Assembly (NCBI GenBank): GCA_963807005.1
Contig: CAWDZK010000006.1
Location: 930,001 to 994,000, forward strand
Direction: 5' to 3'
Source: CAWDZK01 sp963807005
GTDB taxonomy: Bacteria; Actinomycetota; Actinomycetes; JACCUZ01
DNA length: 64,000 bases
Shown here: positions 34,541 to 43,422 of the stretch, one piece after another
How the letters are laid out: each line of letters begins with the position of its first letter
Numbering within the stretch: the first letter of the stretch is position 1
Made by a program: the position numbers and the translations under genes
The notes under the pieces: model-generated
The model's input: only the letters and a program-made list of their open reading frames with translations
Told to the model about the DNA's origin: nothing
Databases searched by the model: none

Positions 34541-35776
34541 TCAGCGCAGCAGCTCGCGGGTGACCGTCGTCCGGGCCACCTCGCGGCCGCCGAACCAGAC
34601 CCGCCGGGGCGGGTCCTGCAGCCGCAGCACCTCCGGCCAGCTCGGGGCCGCGTAGAGCTGCAGGTCGGCGCGGGCGCCCGGCGCCACGCCGTACGCCGAG
34701 CCGAGCCGCCACGCCGCCGCCGGGACCGACGTCACCGCGGCCAGGGCGAGGTGCTGCTCCTCGACGGTGGCGAGGTGGGCGGCGTGCGCCGAGACCAGCG
34801 CCACCTCGAGCAGGTCGCCGCGGCCGAAGGGGTAGAAGCCGTCCTTGATGCAGTCCTGCCCGAAGGCCACCGGCACACCGGCGGCCATCAGCTCGCGGAC
34901 CCGGGTGGTGCCGCGCCGGACCAGCCCGCGGTCGCCGCGGCCCTGGATCACGAGGTTGGTGACCGGGTTGGACACCACGGTGATGCCGGCTCGTGCGCAC
35001 CCGGCGATGACCGCGTCGGCGTAGGCGTCGTCCGCTGCGGCGAGGGCGCAGACGTGGCCCACGGTCACCCGGCCCTGCCATTCGCGGCGCTCGGTCTCCT
35101 CGACGACCTTCGCCAGGGTGCGGACCGACCCGTCGTCGGTCTCGTCGACGTGCATGTCGACGTCCGCGTCGTGCCGCTGCGCGAGGTCGAAGCAGAACCG
35201 CACGTGCTCGCGCTGGTCGTCCTCGCCCTGCTCCCAGTGCGGCATGCCGCCGACCACCGTCGCCCCGGCCGTCATCGCGGCGGACATCAGGTCCGCCGCC
35301 CCGGGGTCACGCACGATGCCCTCCTGCGGGAAGGCGATCAGCGCCACCTCGGCGATGTCCGCGCAGTCCCGGGCCGCCGCGAGGACTCCCTCCAGAGGCA
35401 CCAGGCCGCCGATCGTGTCCACATCCACGTGGCTGCGCAGCCGGGTGGTCCCGGTGAGGACCGACGACTCGATCACGGCTCTCGCCCGGCGCCGCACCTC
35501 CTCGACCTCGTAGCCGCGCTTGGCCGCGTGGATGGCCCCGATCGCTCCCTGCAGGGTGCCGTCGTGCTCGACCAGGTGGTCCCGGATGAGGACTTTGTCC
35601 AGGTGCACGTGGGTGTCGATGTACGCCGGGAGCAGCAGCCCCCCGGACGCGTCCACCCGGTCGCCCACCTGGTCACCGGCACCCGGGCCGACGGCCACGA
35701 CCCGCTCCGCCTCGAGGACGACGTCGACGACGGTGCCGTCGGCGAGCGTGGCACCTACGACCGCGGAAACTGTCAT
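34541..35776 (-). CDS. Amidohydrolase-family deaminase (cytosine deaminase-like)
   Basis: 411 residues. DTHVHLDKVLIRD gives the first HxH metal motif. Later metal or active-site residues are in RSHVDVDTIGG, DVDMHVDETDD, VTVGHVCAL and AFGQDCIKDGFYPFG, matching the CodA/isoguanine and N-isopropylammelide-type deaminases. It likely deaminates a pyrimidine or related heterocycle in the cytoplasm. No purine or pyrimidine genes adjoin. It is divergent from the second glycosyltransferase. Specific substrate cannot be fixed from sequence. Confidence 0.85.
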   Translation of the reverse strand: MTVSAVVGATLADGTVVDVVLEAERVVAVGPGAGDQVGDRVDASGGLLLPAYIDTHVHLDKVLIRDHLVEHDGTLQGAIGAIHAAKRGYEVEEVRRRARAVIESSVLTGTTRLRSHVDVDTIGGLVPLEGVLAAARDCADIAEVALIAFPQEGIVRDPGAADLMSAAMTAGATVVGGMPHWEQGEDDQREHVRFCFDLAQRHDADVDMHVDETDDGSVRTLAKVVEETERREWQGRVTVGHVCALAAADDAYADAVIAGCARAGITVVSNPVTNLVIQGRGDRGLVRRGTTRVRELMAAGVPVAFGQDCIKDGFYPFGRGDLLEVALVSAHAAHLATVEEQHLALAAVTSVPAAAWRLGSAYGVAPGARADLQLYAAPSWPEVLRLQDPPRRVWFGGREVARTTVTRELLR

Positions 35777-35866
35777 GGCCCGACGATGCCAGAGTTTTGC
35801 CGTAGCCGACCGGGGCCGAGATCCCTATCGTCAGGGGCGGCCGGAGCCGGCCGTGAGGGGGTCGCC

Positions 35867-37033
35867 ATGAGGGTCCTGGTCGCGACGACCGCCAACACCG
35901 GTCACTTCGAGCCGCTCGTGCCGTTCGCCCGCGCCTGCGCCGAGGCCGGTCACGAGGTGCGCGTCGCGGCGGCAGCGAGCTTCGCCGGGCAGGTGGAGCA
36001 GGCCGGGTTCGCGCATCTGCCGTTCGCCGACGCCCCTGCGGACGAGTCAGGTGCCGTCTTCGCCGGTCTGCCGCCGCTCGACGGCGCCTCGGCGGCAGAC
36101 ATCGAGGCCGGCAACGTCACCGTCATCCGCGAGGTGTTCGCGCGCCTCGACGCGGGCGCGGCGCTCCCGGGGCTGACCGCTGCCATGGCCGACTGGCGAC
36201 CCGACGTGGTGCTGCGGGAGACGGCCGAGCTCGGGTCCTACCTGGCCGCGGAGGCGGCCGGCGTCCCGCACGTGCAGCTCAACACGAGCACGAGCTCGTT
36301 CGTCGACCTGCCGGCCGTCGTGGAGGAGCCGCTCGTCGCCCTGGGCGCACGAGCCGGGCTCGCGGGGCTGCGCGCCGCGCCGCGGCTGACGCTCGTTCCC
36401 GAGTCGCTCGACGGGACGGCCCCGGACGGGACGGCGGCCCCGTCCAGGTTCCGCGAGCCGGTTGGCGACGGACCGGCGGCTCTGCCGGACTGGTGGCCTG
36501 GCCCCTGGCGCCCGCTGGTCTACCTCACGTTCGGCACCGTCGCGGCGAAGGTCGGGCTCTTCCCGGAGCTCTACCAGCGGGTCGTCGCCGAGATGGCCGA
36601 CCTGCCGGTGCGGGTGCTGGTCACCACCGGCGCGGGTGACCCGGCCGCGCTGGGGCCGGTGCCGGACAACGTGCACGTCGAACAGTTCTGGCCGCAGCGC
36701 GATGTCATGCCGCACGCCTCGGCGATGGTCGCCCACGGTGGCCTCGGGACCACCCTGCTGGCCCTCGGCCACGGCGTCCCCATGGCGCTGCTGCCGTTGT
36801 TCGCCGACCAGGCCCACAACGCCGGCCGGGTCGCGGACGTCGGGGCCGGGCTGGTGGCGTCGGGCGGCCCGGCGGCCGCGGCGGAACTGGCGGGACTGCT
36901 GAAGCAGGTGCTCGCCGACCCGGCCTTCCCCGCCAGGGCGGGGTCCCTTGCCGAGGAGATCGCCGGGCTGCCGCCGGTCTCCCGGGCTGTCGACGTGCTG
37001 GAGCAGGCTGCGTCGACCACAATGGGGAGGTGA
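35867..37033 (+). CDS. Glycosyltransferase (MGT/UGT-like), second copy
   Basis: 388 residues of the same GT1-like family as the gene at 32522. N-terminal MRVLVATTANTGHFEPLVPF and C-terminal VYLTFGTVAAK, FWPQRDVMPH and VAHGGLGTTLLALGHGVPM with FADQAHNA form the donor site. A strong Shine-Dalgarno (GAGGGG) and a GGCCGG/CCGGCC hairpin (35839-35852) precede the ATG. The stop overlaps the GTG of recO, so recO is probably cotranscribed. The acceptor is unknown. Confidence 0.85.
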   Translation: MRVLVATTANTGHFEPLVPFARACAEAGHEVRVAAAASFAGQVEQAGFAHLPFADAPADESGAVFAGLPPLDGASAADIEAGNVTVIREVFARLDAGAALPGLTAAMADWRPDVVLRETAELGSYLAAEAAGVPHVQLNTSTSSFVDLPAVVEEPLVALGARAGLAGLRAAPRLTLVPESLDGTAPDGTAAPSRFREPVGDGPAALPDWWPGPWRPLVYLTFGTVAAKVGLFPELYQRVVAEMADLPVRVLVTTGAGDPAALGPVPDNVHVEQFWPQRDVMPHASAMVAHGGLGTTLLALGHGVPMALLPLFADQAHNAGRVADVGAGLVASGGPAAAAELAGLLKQVLADPAFPARAGSLAEEIAGLPPVSRAVDVLEQAASTTMGR

Positions 37034-37761
37034 GCCTCTACCGCGACGAGGGTGTGGTCCTGCGCACCCAGAAGCTGGGGGAGGCCGACCGCATCATCAC
37101 CCTGCTGACTCGCACGCACGGTCGGGTACGCGCCGTGGGCAAGGGCGTGCGGCGGACCCGGTCGAAGTTCGGCTCCCGGCTCGAGCCGTTCAGCCACGTC
37201 GACCTGCAGCTCTACGAGGGGCGCTCGCTCGACGTCGTCCAGCAGGCCGAGACGCTGGCGCCGTACGGCGACCGGATCGTCGACGACTACCCCCGGTACA
37301 CAGCGGGCACGGCCATGCTGGAGACCGCCGAGCGGCTCACCGCCGAGGAGAAGGAGCCGCAGACCCAGCAGTTCCTGCTGCTCGTCGGCGGCCTGCGCAC
37401 GCTGTCGGACGGGTCGCACGCACCTGGCCTGGTGCTCGACGCCTTCCTGCTGCGGTCGCTGGCAGTGGCGGGCTACGCGCCGTCGTTCGAGGACTGCGCC
37501 CGCTGCACCCGGCCCGGCCCGCACCCGTTCTTCAACGTCGCCGCCGGCGGGTCGGTGTGCACCAGCTGTCGCCCGCAGGGCTCGGTGAGCCCGGCCCGGC
37601 AGACCCTCGACCTGCTCGGGTCGCTGCTCACCGGTGACTGGCCCGCCGCCGACGCGAGCGACGTCCGGCACCGGCGCGAGGGCAGCGGGCTGGTGTCGGC
37701 GTACCTCCAGTGGCACCTGGAGCGCGGCCTGCGCTCGCTGCCGCTGGTGGAGCGCACGTGA
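37030..37761 (+). CDS. recO: DNA repair protein RecO
   Basis: 243 residues. The N-terminal OB fold (YRDEGVVLRTQKLGEADRIITLLTRTHG) leads into a helical domain with a zinc site CARCTRPGPHPFFNVAAGGSVCTSC. RecO helps load RecA onto SSB-coated gaps with RecR. GTG 37030 overlaps the preceding stop and the stop overlaps uppS. recO-uppS is a conserved actinobacterial pair, which supports the call. Confidence 0.96.
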   Translation: MSLYRDEGVVLRTQKLGEADRIITLLTRTHGRVRAVGKGVRRTRSKFGSRLEPFSHVDLQLYEGRSLDVVQQAETLAPYGDRIVDDYPRYTAGTAMLETAERLTAEEKEPQTQQFLLLVGGLRTLSDGSHAPGLVLDAFLLRSLAVAGYAPSFEDCARCTRPGPHPFFNVAAGGSVCTSCRPQGSVSPARQTLDLLGSLLTGDWPAADASDVRHRREGSGLVSAYLQWHLERGLRSLPLVERT

Positions 37762-38564
37762 GGCGTACGCGCGAGCGGCACGAGCCGGCGGCGCCGACCC
37801 CGCACCCGTCCGGCGCCCGGCCGCCGGCGCTGCCGCCGGAGCTGGTGCCCGGCCACGTGGCGATCGTCATGGACGGCAACGGCCGGTGGGCCAAAGCCCG
37901 GGGCCTGCCGCGCACCAAGGGGCACGAGGCCGGCGAGGCCGCGCTGCTCGACGTCGTCCACGGAGCCGTCGAGATCGGCGTGCAGCACCTCTCGGCCTAC
38001 GCGTTCTCCACCGAGAACTGGAAGCGGTCCCCGGACGAGGTGCGCTTCCTCATGGGGTTCAACCGCGACGTGATCCGCCGGCGTCGCGACGAGCTGGACG
38101 CGATCGGGGTGCGGGTGCGCTGGGCCGGCCGGCACAAGCGGCTCTGGCGCAGCGTGATCGACGAGCTCGAGGAGGCCGAGGAACGCACCCGGCTCAACGA
38201 CGTGCTGACCTTGCAGTTCTGCGTCAACTACGGCGGTCGGGCCGAGATCGCCGACGCCGCACAGGCGCTGGCCCGCGAGGTGGCTGCCGGCCGGCTCGAC
38301 CCGGCGAAGGTCGACGAGCGGGCGATCGCGCGGCACCTCGACGAGCCGGACGTCCCCGACGTCGACCTGTTCGTCCGGTCGTCGGGGGAGCAGCGGTTCT
38401 CGAACTTCCTGCTCTGGCAGTCCGCGTACGCCGAGATGGTCTTCCTCGACACGCTGTGGCCGGACTTCGACCGCCGGCACCTGTGGCAGGCGATCGAGAC
38501 CTACGCGAGTCGCGACCGGCGCTACGGCGGCGCCGTGCCCAACGCCGTCGAGGGCTCCCCCTGA
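37758..38564 (+). CDS. uppS: Polyprenyl diphosphate synthase (cis-prenyltransferase)
   Basis: 268 residues. The catalytic aspartate is in HVAIVMDGNGRWAKARGLPR, and YAFSTENWKRSPDEV and LFVRSSGEQRFSNFLLWQSAYAE are the other cis-prenyltransferase signatures. It should make the long-chain polyprenyl diphosphate used as the lipid carrier for peptidoglycan and glycan synthesis. GTG 37758 overlaps the recO stop. The proline-rich N-terminal ~30 residues are typical of actinobacterial UppS. Confidence 0.96.
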   Translation: MRRTRERHEPAAPTPHPSGARPPALPPELVPGHVAIVMDGNGRWAKARGLPRTKGHEAGEAALLDVVHGAVEIGVQHLSAYAFSTENWKRSPDEVRFLMGFNRDVIRRRRDELDAIGVRVRWAGRHKRLWRSVIDELEEAEERTRLNDVLTLQFCVNYGGRAEIADAAQALAREVAAGRLDPAKVDERAIARHLDEPDVPDVDLFVRSSGEQRFSNFLLWQSAYAEMVFLDTLWPDFDRRHLWQAIETYASRDRRYGGAVPNAVEGSP

Positions 38565-38571
38565 GCAGCCC

Positions 38572-39390
38572 TCAGCGGCAGCGGGCGCGCGCCCAGGCGA
38601 GGTAGGCGGCCGGCCGGTTGGTCACCACGGCCTCCGCCTTGTCGTGCGCCATCCGCCGCCAGCCGCGCTCGGTGTCGACGGTCCACGGCCGGACGGCGAT
38701 CCCCGCCCGGCGCCACCCGGCCGCTCGGGTCCGGGTGACGGACGCGGAGCTGACGACGTACGTCCGGCCGAACTGGAGCACCGAGTCGGCCCGGCGGTAG
38801 CGCGGGTTGTCGATGATCGCGGTGCGCAGACCGGGGTCGGCGGCGCGCACGGCGCGGACGGTCTCCGGGTCGAAGCTGGTCACGGTGACCCGGCCGCGCA
38901 TGCCGAGCCAGCGGAGCCGGTCGAGCACCGTGGCCATCTGCTCGGTCGTGGGGAGGGTCTTCAGCTCCACCATCACGTACGCCCCGCGCCGCTTCGCCAG
39001 GGCCAGCGCCTGGTACAGCGTGGGGACCCGGGCGCCGCGGTAGGCACGGCCGAACCAGCGGCCGGCGTCCAGGGAGCGCACCTGTCCGAGGCTCAGCGCG
39101 GACACCTCGCCGGTGCCGTTCGTGGTGCGGTCGACGGTGGCGTCGTGCAGGACCACGGGCACGTCGCTGGTGGTGAAGCGGACGTCCAGCTCCAGCCGCC
39201 GGACGCCGAGGGCGAGCGCCTTGCGGAAGGCCGGCAGGGTGTTCTCCGGCGCACGCGCGGAGTCCCCGCGGTGGGCCACCGGCGGAGGGACGCAGGAGGT
39301 GCCGGCCGTCGCGGCCGGGGCTGCGACGACGGCGGACGCGGCGAGCGCGGCGGAGGTGGCGAGCAGGGACAGGTTGCGACGAGCGGGCAC
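38572..39390 (-). CDS. Secreted glycerophosphodiester phosphodiesterase
   Basis: 272 residues. A Sec signal peptide (RRNLSLLATSAALAASAVVAAPAATAG) is followed by the GDPD barrel. VAHRGDSARAPENT supplies the catalytic HRG and metal-binding glutamate; ELDVRFTTSDVPVVLHDATVDRTT supplies the other catalytic residues. It would hydrolyse glycerophosphodiesters outside the membrane to alcohol and glycerol 3-phosphate. It stands alone, convergent with uppS. Confidence 0.92.
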   Translation of the reverse strand: MPARRNLSLLATSAALAASAVVAAPAATAGTSCVPPPVAHRGDSARAPENTLPAFRKALALGVRRLELDVRFTTSDVPVVLHDATVDRTTNGTGEVSALSLGQVRSLDAGRWFGRAYRGARVPTLYQALALAKRRGAYVMVELKTLPTTEQMATVLDRLRWLGMRGRVTVTSFDPETVRAVRAADPGLRTAIIDNPRYRRADSVLQFGRTYVVSSASVTRTRAAGWRRAGIAVRPWTVDTERGWRRMAHDKAEAVVTNRPAAYLAWARARCR

Positions 39391-39435
39391 GGTGTGCGGA
39401 ACCCCCGTGGGTCGTGGTGCTGGGACTCGTCGACG

Positions 39436-39807
39436 CTACCCCGCGCAGCGGGCGCAGGTGCCCGACACCTCGACGGTGTGGTCGACGTCCACGAACCCGT
39501 GCTCGCGGGCCACCCGCTCGGCCCAGCTCTCGACCGCCCGGCCCTCGACCTCGACCGTCGTGCCGCAGCGGCGGCAGACGACGTGGTGGTGGTGACCGGC
39601 GGAGCAGGCCCGGTAGGTGGACTCGCCGTCGTCGTTGCGCAGCACGTCGACCTCGTCGGCGTCGGCCAGCGACTGCAGTGCCCGGTACACGGTGGTGAGA
39701 CCGATCCGGTGGCCGGACTCGCGCAGGCTGGCGTGGATCTCCTGCGCGCTGCGGAAGGCCGGGTCCCGGTCCAGCTCGTCCCGCACGGCGCTGCGCTGGC
39801 GGCTCAC
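39436..39807 (-). CDS. zur: Fur-family zinc uptake regulator (Zur)
   Basis: 123 residues. The winged helix (RSAQEIHASLRESGHRIGLTTVYRALQSL) is followed by the metal-binding domain with HHHHVVCRRCG and C-terminal TCARC cysteines, the structural zinc site of the family. Coupling to a ZIP transporter (GTGA overlap) and the Zur-like operator upstream of that transporter identify it as Zur rather than Fur. It should repress the operon when zinc is replete. Start GTG 39807. Confidence 0.88.
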   Translation of the reverse strand: MSRQRSAVRDELDRDPAFRSAQEIHASLRESGHRIGLTTVYRALQSLADADEVDVLRNDDGESTYRACSAGHHHHVVCRRCGTTVEVEGRAVESWAERVAREHGFVDVDHTVEVSGTCARCAG

Positions 39808-40532
39808 GCGGCGGCCACGACCAACCACATCAGGCCGACACCGCCGAGCGTGCTGACCAGCGTCAGCCGGGACGGGTGCCGGGCGTGCGCCTCGGGCAGG
39901 ATGTCCGCGGTGGCGAGGTAGAGCAGGAAGCCGGCGAAGCCGCCGAGGTAGAGCGCAAGCAGCCCGTCGTCGACGCTGAAGAACAGTGTCGACAGGGCCC
40001 CGAGGACCGGCGCGACAGCGTCGACGCCCAGCATGGTGACGGTCCGGCGACGGTCGTTGCCGTGGGTGCGCATGACCGTCACGGTGTTCAGTCCGTCGGC
40101 GAAGTCGTGCGCGATGACGGCCAGCGCCACGGCGAACCCGACCCGGTCGTCGATCTGGAAGGCCAGACCGATGCCGACCCCGTCGAGGAACGAGTGGGTG
40201 GCCAGCGCCATCGCCGAGGCCAGGCCGACGCCGGGGGTGTGGTGGTGGTGGGAGCCGTACTCGCCCTCGTGGGCGCCGTGCATCACCACCGAGCGCTCGA
40301 CCACGTGCAGCAGCAGGAAGCCGACGGCGAAGGCGACCATCACCGCCGGGACGCCACCGAACGTCGCGTCCGAGAGCGCGAAGAGCTCCGGCAGCAGGTC
40401 GAAGGCGACCAGGCCGAGCATCACCCCTGCGGCGAAGCCCAGCACGAGGTGCAACCGGTCGCCGCTGCGCAGCGCGACCAGGCCGCCCAGGCCGGTGAAC
40501 AGCACCGCGACGAGCGCGAGGTAGACGGGCAT
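39804..40532 (-). CDS. ZIP-family zinc transporter
   Basis: 242 residues with about eight membrane helices. The loop EYGSHHHHTPG is the histidine-rich segment. The conserved metal-binding helices are ATHSFLDGVGIGLAF and AHDFADGLNTV, with H and E/D residues as in ZupT-like ZIP proteins. It imports zinc (possibly other divalents). The ATG follows a -10 box by 6 nt, and a Zur-type palindrome covers the -35 region. zur is translationally coupled downstream. Confidence 0.9.
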   Translation of the reverse strand: MPVYLALVAVLFTGLGGLVALRSGDRLHLVLGFAAGVMLGLVAFDLLPELFALSDATFGGVPAVMVAFAVGFLLLHVVERSVVMHGAHEGEYGSHHHHTPGVGLASAMALATHSFLDGVGIGLAFQIDDRVGFAVALAVIAHDFADGLNTVTVMRTHGNDRRRTVTMLGVDAVAPVLGALSTLFFSVDDGLLALYLGGFAGFLLYLATADILPEAHARHPSRLTLVSTLGGVGLMWLVVAAA

Positions 40533-40538
40533 GAGTGC

Positions 40539-40544
40539 AGCCTA
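40539..40544 (-). promoter_or_regulatory. -10 box of the leaderless ZIP-zur promoter
   Basis: TAGGCT on the minus strand ends 6 nt before the ZIP start codon at 40532. The Zur box at 40553-40569 would lie at about -35. Confidence 0.5.
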
Positions 40545-40552
40545 GCAGGACA

Positions 40553-40569
40553 ATGACAACGGTTTTCAT
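40553..40569. promoter_or_regulatory. Zur box
   Basis: ATGACAACGGTTTTCAT is a palindrome around G40561 with one mismatch, and matches the actinobacterial Zur consensus (TGAAAACNNTTTTCA-like). It is AT-rich against a very GC-rich background and lies between the ZIP-zur operon and the divergent ABM gene. Confidence 0.82.
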
Positions 40570-40580
40570 TCCTGTCCGGT

Positions 40581-40586
40581 TAGGGT
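40581..40586 (+). promoter_or_regulatory. -10 box of a probable leaderless promoter for the ABM gene
   Basis: TAGGGT ends 6 nt before GTG 40593; there is no Shine-Dalgarno. Confidence 0.45.
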
Positions 40587-40592
40587 GGGGAC

Positions 40593-40895
40593 GTGCTGGT
40601 GCTCACCCGGGCCCGCGTCCCCGCCGACGCCGCCGATGCGTTCCGGACCGCTGCCGACGACCTGCTCGGGCTGCTCGCGCGGCTGCCCGGGTTCGTCCGC
40701 GGTCACCTCGGCCGGGCTGCCGACGACGCCGACCTCTGGGTGGTGGCCAGCGAGTGGGACGGGGTCGGGTCCTACCGGCGGGCGCTGTCGTCGTACGACG
40801 TGAAGATGTCCGCACCAGCGGTGATGGCCTACGCCGTTCCCGAGCCCAGCGCCTTCGAGGTGCTCGGTGCGAGGCAACCCGCCGTCGACCGCTAG
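40593..40895 (+). CDS. Antibiotic biosynthesis monooxygenase (ABM)-like small protein
   Basis: 100 residues with a dimeric ferredoxin-like alpha/beta fold: LVLTRARVPADAADAFRTAADDLLGLLARLPGF, GHLGRAADDADLWVVASEWDG. This resembles the ABM family, whose members include cofactor-free oxygenases and many uncharacterised proteins. It is just upstream of glyS and shares the region with the Zur box, so zinc control is possible but not shown. Function unknown. Confidence 0.7.
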   Translation: MLVLTRARVPADAADAFRTAADDLLGLLARLPGFVRGHLGRAADDADLWVVASEWDGVGSYRRALSSYDVKMSAPAVMAYAVPEPSAFEVLGARQPAVDR

Positions 40896-40939
40896 TGTCG
40901 AGGGCTCGACCGCCGACAACCAGCCGGATGGAGGCCACC

Positions 40940-42334
40940 GTGGCCAAGAGCAGCGAGACCGCCCGCAACGACGCGATCGTCAGCCTCAGCAAGCGCCGGG
41001 GGTTCGTCTATCCCAGCAGCGAGATCTACGGCGGCACCCGCTCGGCCTGGGACTACGGCCCCCTCGGTGTGGAGCTCAAGGAGAACGTCCGCCGCCAGTG
41101 GTGGAAGGCCATGGTGCAGACCCGCGACGACGTCGTGGGGCTCGACTCCGCGGTGATCCTCGCGAGTGACGTGTGGGTGGCCTCCGGCCACGTCGACACG
41201 TTCACCGACCCCCTGTCGGAGTGCCAGTCCTGTCACAAGCGGTTCCGGGCCGACCACCTCGAAGAGGCCTACGAGGCCAAGAAGGGGTCGCCGCCGCCGA
41301 ACGGCCTGGCGGACATCAACTGCCCGAACTGCGGCACCAAGGGCGCGTTCACGGAGCCACGCCAGTTCTCCGGACTGCTGAAGACCCATCTCGGCCCGGT
41401 CGAGACCGAAGAGGGCCTGCACTACCTGCGACCCGAGACCGCCCAGGGCATCTTCGTGAACTTCCTCAACGTGATGACCTCGGCCCGGAAGAAGCCGCCG
41501 TTCGGCATCGCCCAGACCGGCAAATCGTTCCGCAACGAGATCACGCCGGGCAACTTCATCTTCCGCACCCGCGAGTTCGAGCAGATGGAGATGGAGTTCT
41601 TCGTCGAGCCGGGCAGCGACGAGGAGTGGCACGAGTACTGGCTGCAGCAGCGGTGGGACTGGTACACCGGGCTCGGCATCCGCGCGGAGAACATGCGCCG
41701 GTTCGAGCACCCGCAGGAGAAGCTCTCGCACTATTCGAAGCGCACCGTCGACATCGAGTACCGCTTCGGCTTCGGCGGCAAGGAGTTCGACGAGCTCGAG
41801 GGCATCGCGAACCGGACCGACTTCGACCTGATCGCCCACTCCAAGCACTCCGGCGCCGACCTCACCTACTTCGACCAGGAGAAGGGCGAGCGCTGGACGC
41901 CGTACGTCATCGAGCCGGCGGCCGGACTCACCCGTGCGACGCTGGCGTTCCTGCTCGATGCCTACACCGAGGACGAGGCGCCCAACTCCAAGGGCGTGAT
42001 GGAGAAGCGCACCGTGATGCGCCTCGACCCCCGCCTCTCGCCCGTCAAGGCAGCCGTGCTGCCGCTGTCGCGGAACGCCGACCTGTCGCCCAAGGCGAAG
42101 GACCTGGCCGCGCAGCTGCGGCAGAGCTGGCAGGTCGAGTTCGACGATGCCGGCGCGATCGGCCGGCGCTACCGGCGCCAGGACGAGATCGGCACCCCGT
42201 TCTGCATCACCGTCGACTTCGACACCCTCGACGACAACGCGGTGACGATCCGCGAGCGCGACACGATGACCCAGGAGCGGGTCGGGCTGGACGCGGTCCA
42301 GGGCTGGTTGGCGCAGCGGCTGCTCGGCTGCTGA
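40940..42334 (+). CDS. glyS: Glycine--tRNA ligase
   Basis: 464 residues, the eukaryote/archaeal-type alpha2 class II GlyRS found in Actinobacteria. SKRRGFVYPSSEIYGG opens the catalytic domain and a zinc ribbon lies in CQSCHKRF to CPNCG. RPETAQGIFVNF, GKSFRNEITPGNFIFRTREF (motif 2) and PAAGLTRATLAFL (motif 3) follow, then the anticodon-binding domain. It charges tRNA-Gly. GTG 40940 has GGAGG with a 5-nt spacer; ATG 40928 lies in that site and is unlikely. Confidence 0.97.
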   Translation: MAKSSETARNDAIVSLSKRRGFVYPSSEIYGGTRSAWDYGPLGVELKENVRRQWWKAMVQTRDDVVGLDSAVILASDVWVASGHVDTFTDPLSECQSCHKRFRADHLEEAYEAKKGSPPPNGLADINCPNCGTKGAFTEPRQFSGLLKTHLGPVETEEGLHYLRPETAQGIFVNFLNVMTSARKKPPFGIAQTGKSFRNEITPGNFIFRTREFEQMEMEFFVEPGSDEEWHEYWLQQRWDWYTGLGIRAENMRRFEHPQEKLSHYSKRTVDIEYRFGFGGKEFDELEGIANRTDFDLIAHSKHSGADLTYFDQEKGERWTPYVIEPAAGLTRATLAFLLDAYTEDEAPNSKGVMEKRTVMRLDPRLSPVKAAVLPLSRNADLSPKAKDLAAQLRQSWQVEFDDAGAIGRRYRRQDEIGTPFCITVDFDTLDDNAVTIRERDTMTQERVGLDAVQGWLAQRLLGC

Positions 42335-42365
42335 CGGCGCTGCGGCGTCGTCTCGCCTGCCTGGG

Positions 42366-43394
42366 TCAGCCGCGCCAGGCGGCGATCATCGCGTCACGGA
42401 CCTCGCCGGCCAGCCCGACCTCGGTGTTGACCAGCACCACGAGGTGCACGTCCTCGTCGGGCCAGCGATGGACCAGAGCCTCGACGCCGGGGTCGCCGCC
42501 GCCGTGCCCGTAACGTCCATCGGGATACAGGTGCACGCCGTATCCCTCCCCGAATCCGTCTCCGGCGTCGACGCGCCTGGTCAGGACGGCTTCCCGCAGC
42601 GGTCCGAGCAGGGTGCCGTCGGCATACGCACGCATGAACCGGTCGAGGTCCCGGGCAGTGCACAGAGCACCACCGTCCCCGCCGCCGATGACCGGGATCG
42701 AGTAGACGTTGCTCCGCCACGGCCCGTCGGGTGACGAGCGGCGGTAGCCGACCGCTACGTCGGGGACCGGTTCGTCGAGCCGGAAGAAGCCGCTGTCCAA
42801 CATGCCGGCCGGTGCGAAGACGCGTTGCTCCACGACTTCGGTGAAGGCTCGGCCGTCCAGCATCTCGATGACCAGCCCGAGGACGATGTAGCCGGCGTTG
42901 GAGTACTGGAAGCGCTCGCCCGGCGGGCGGTAGGGCGGCAGGTGCCCGAACATCGGCAGGAAGTCGGCAGGACGGGTCATGGAGTACGAGGGCACGTCGG
43001 ACCACAGGGCGGCGTAGTCGGCGAGGTGGGCCGGGGAGTCCTGGTCCTCCTCGCAGTAGTCGGCGATGCCCGAGGTGTGGCAGAGCAGGTGGTGCACCGT
43101 GACCGAGGGCAGCAAGGTGCTGGGCCTACGGTCCGCAGGCAGCACGTCCACGACTGGGGTCTCGAAGGACACCACTCCCTCCCGGACGAGATCGACCACA
43201 GCGCAAGCGGTGAACATCTTGGTGACGGACGCCGTTCCGAACCGGGTGGCCGGCGTGACCGGGGTCCGGGTCCCACGGTCGGCGTACCCGACGCAGGTCT
43301 CGAGGAGCCGCTCACCGCCCCGGGACAGCAGCATCGCACCAGACAGGTCGCGCGTCTCGCCCCACGAGCTCAGTGTGTGAGCGAGTGCTTCCAT
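42366..43394 (-). CDS. Beta-lactamase-family serine hydrolase, second copy
   Basis: 342 residues. The nucleophile motif SVTK is at residues 56-59, YSN at 164-166 and a terminal GHGGGDPGVEAL strand. No signal peptide is seen, so it is probably cytoplasmic. It is not closely related to the hydrolase at 21159 and is shorter. It converges on glyS and diverges from the APH-like kinase across a large inverted repeat. Substrate unknown. Start ATG 43394; two GTG codons upstream (43415 and 43418) are alternatives. Confidence 0.82.
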   Translation of the reverse strand: MEALAHTLSSWGETRDLSGAMLLSRGGERLLETCVGYADRGTRTPVTPATRFGTASVTKMFTACAVVDLVREGVVSFETPVVDVLPADRRPSTLLPSVTVHHLLCHTSGIADYCEEDQDSPAHLADYAALWSDVPSYSMTRPADFLPMFGHLPPYRPPGERFQYSNAGYIVLGLVIEMLDGRAFTEVVEQRVFAPAGMLDSGFFRLDEPVPDVAVGYRRSSPDGPWRSNVYSIPVIGGGDGGALCTARDLDRFMRAYADGTLLGPLREAVLTRRVDAGDGFGEGYGVHLYPDGRYGHGGGDPGVEALVHRWPDEDVHLVVLVNTEVGLAGEVRDAMIAAWRG

Positions 43395-43422
43395 TCGGTC
43401 CGTTTCCGTCGGCACCACGCGA

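Noticed and set aside
35797..35831. TTGCCG and TATCGT as a promoter for the second glycosyltransferase
   Set aside because: The spacer would be 23 nt, too long for a sigma-70-type promoter; only the TATCGT is plausible.
42366..43394. Considered, together with the hydrolase at 21159, as an antibiotic-resistance beta-lactamase
   Set aside because: Neither has a signal peptide or a recognisable class C active-site set beyond the general fold motifs; the esterase/peptidase family is far broader.
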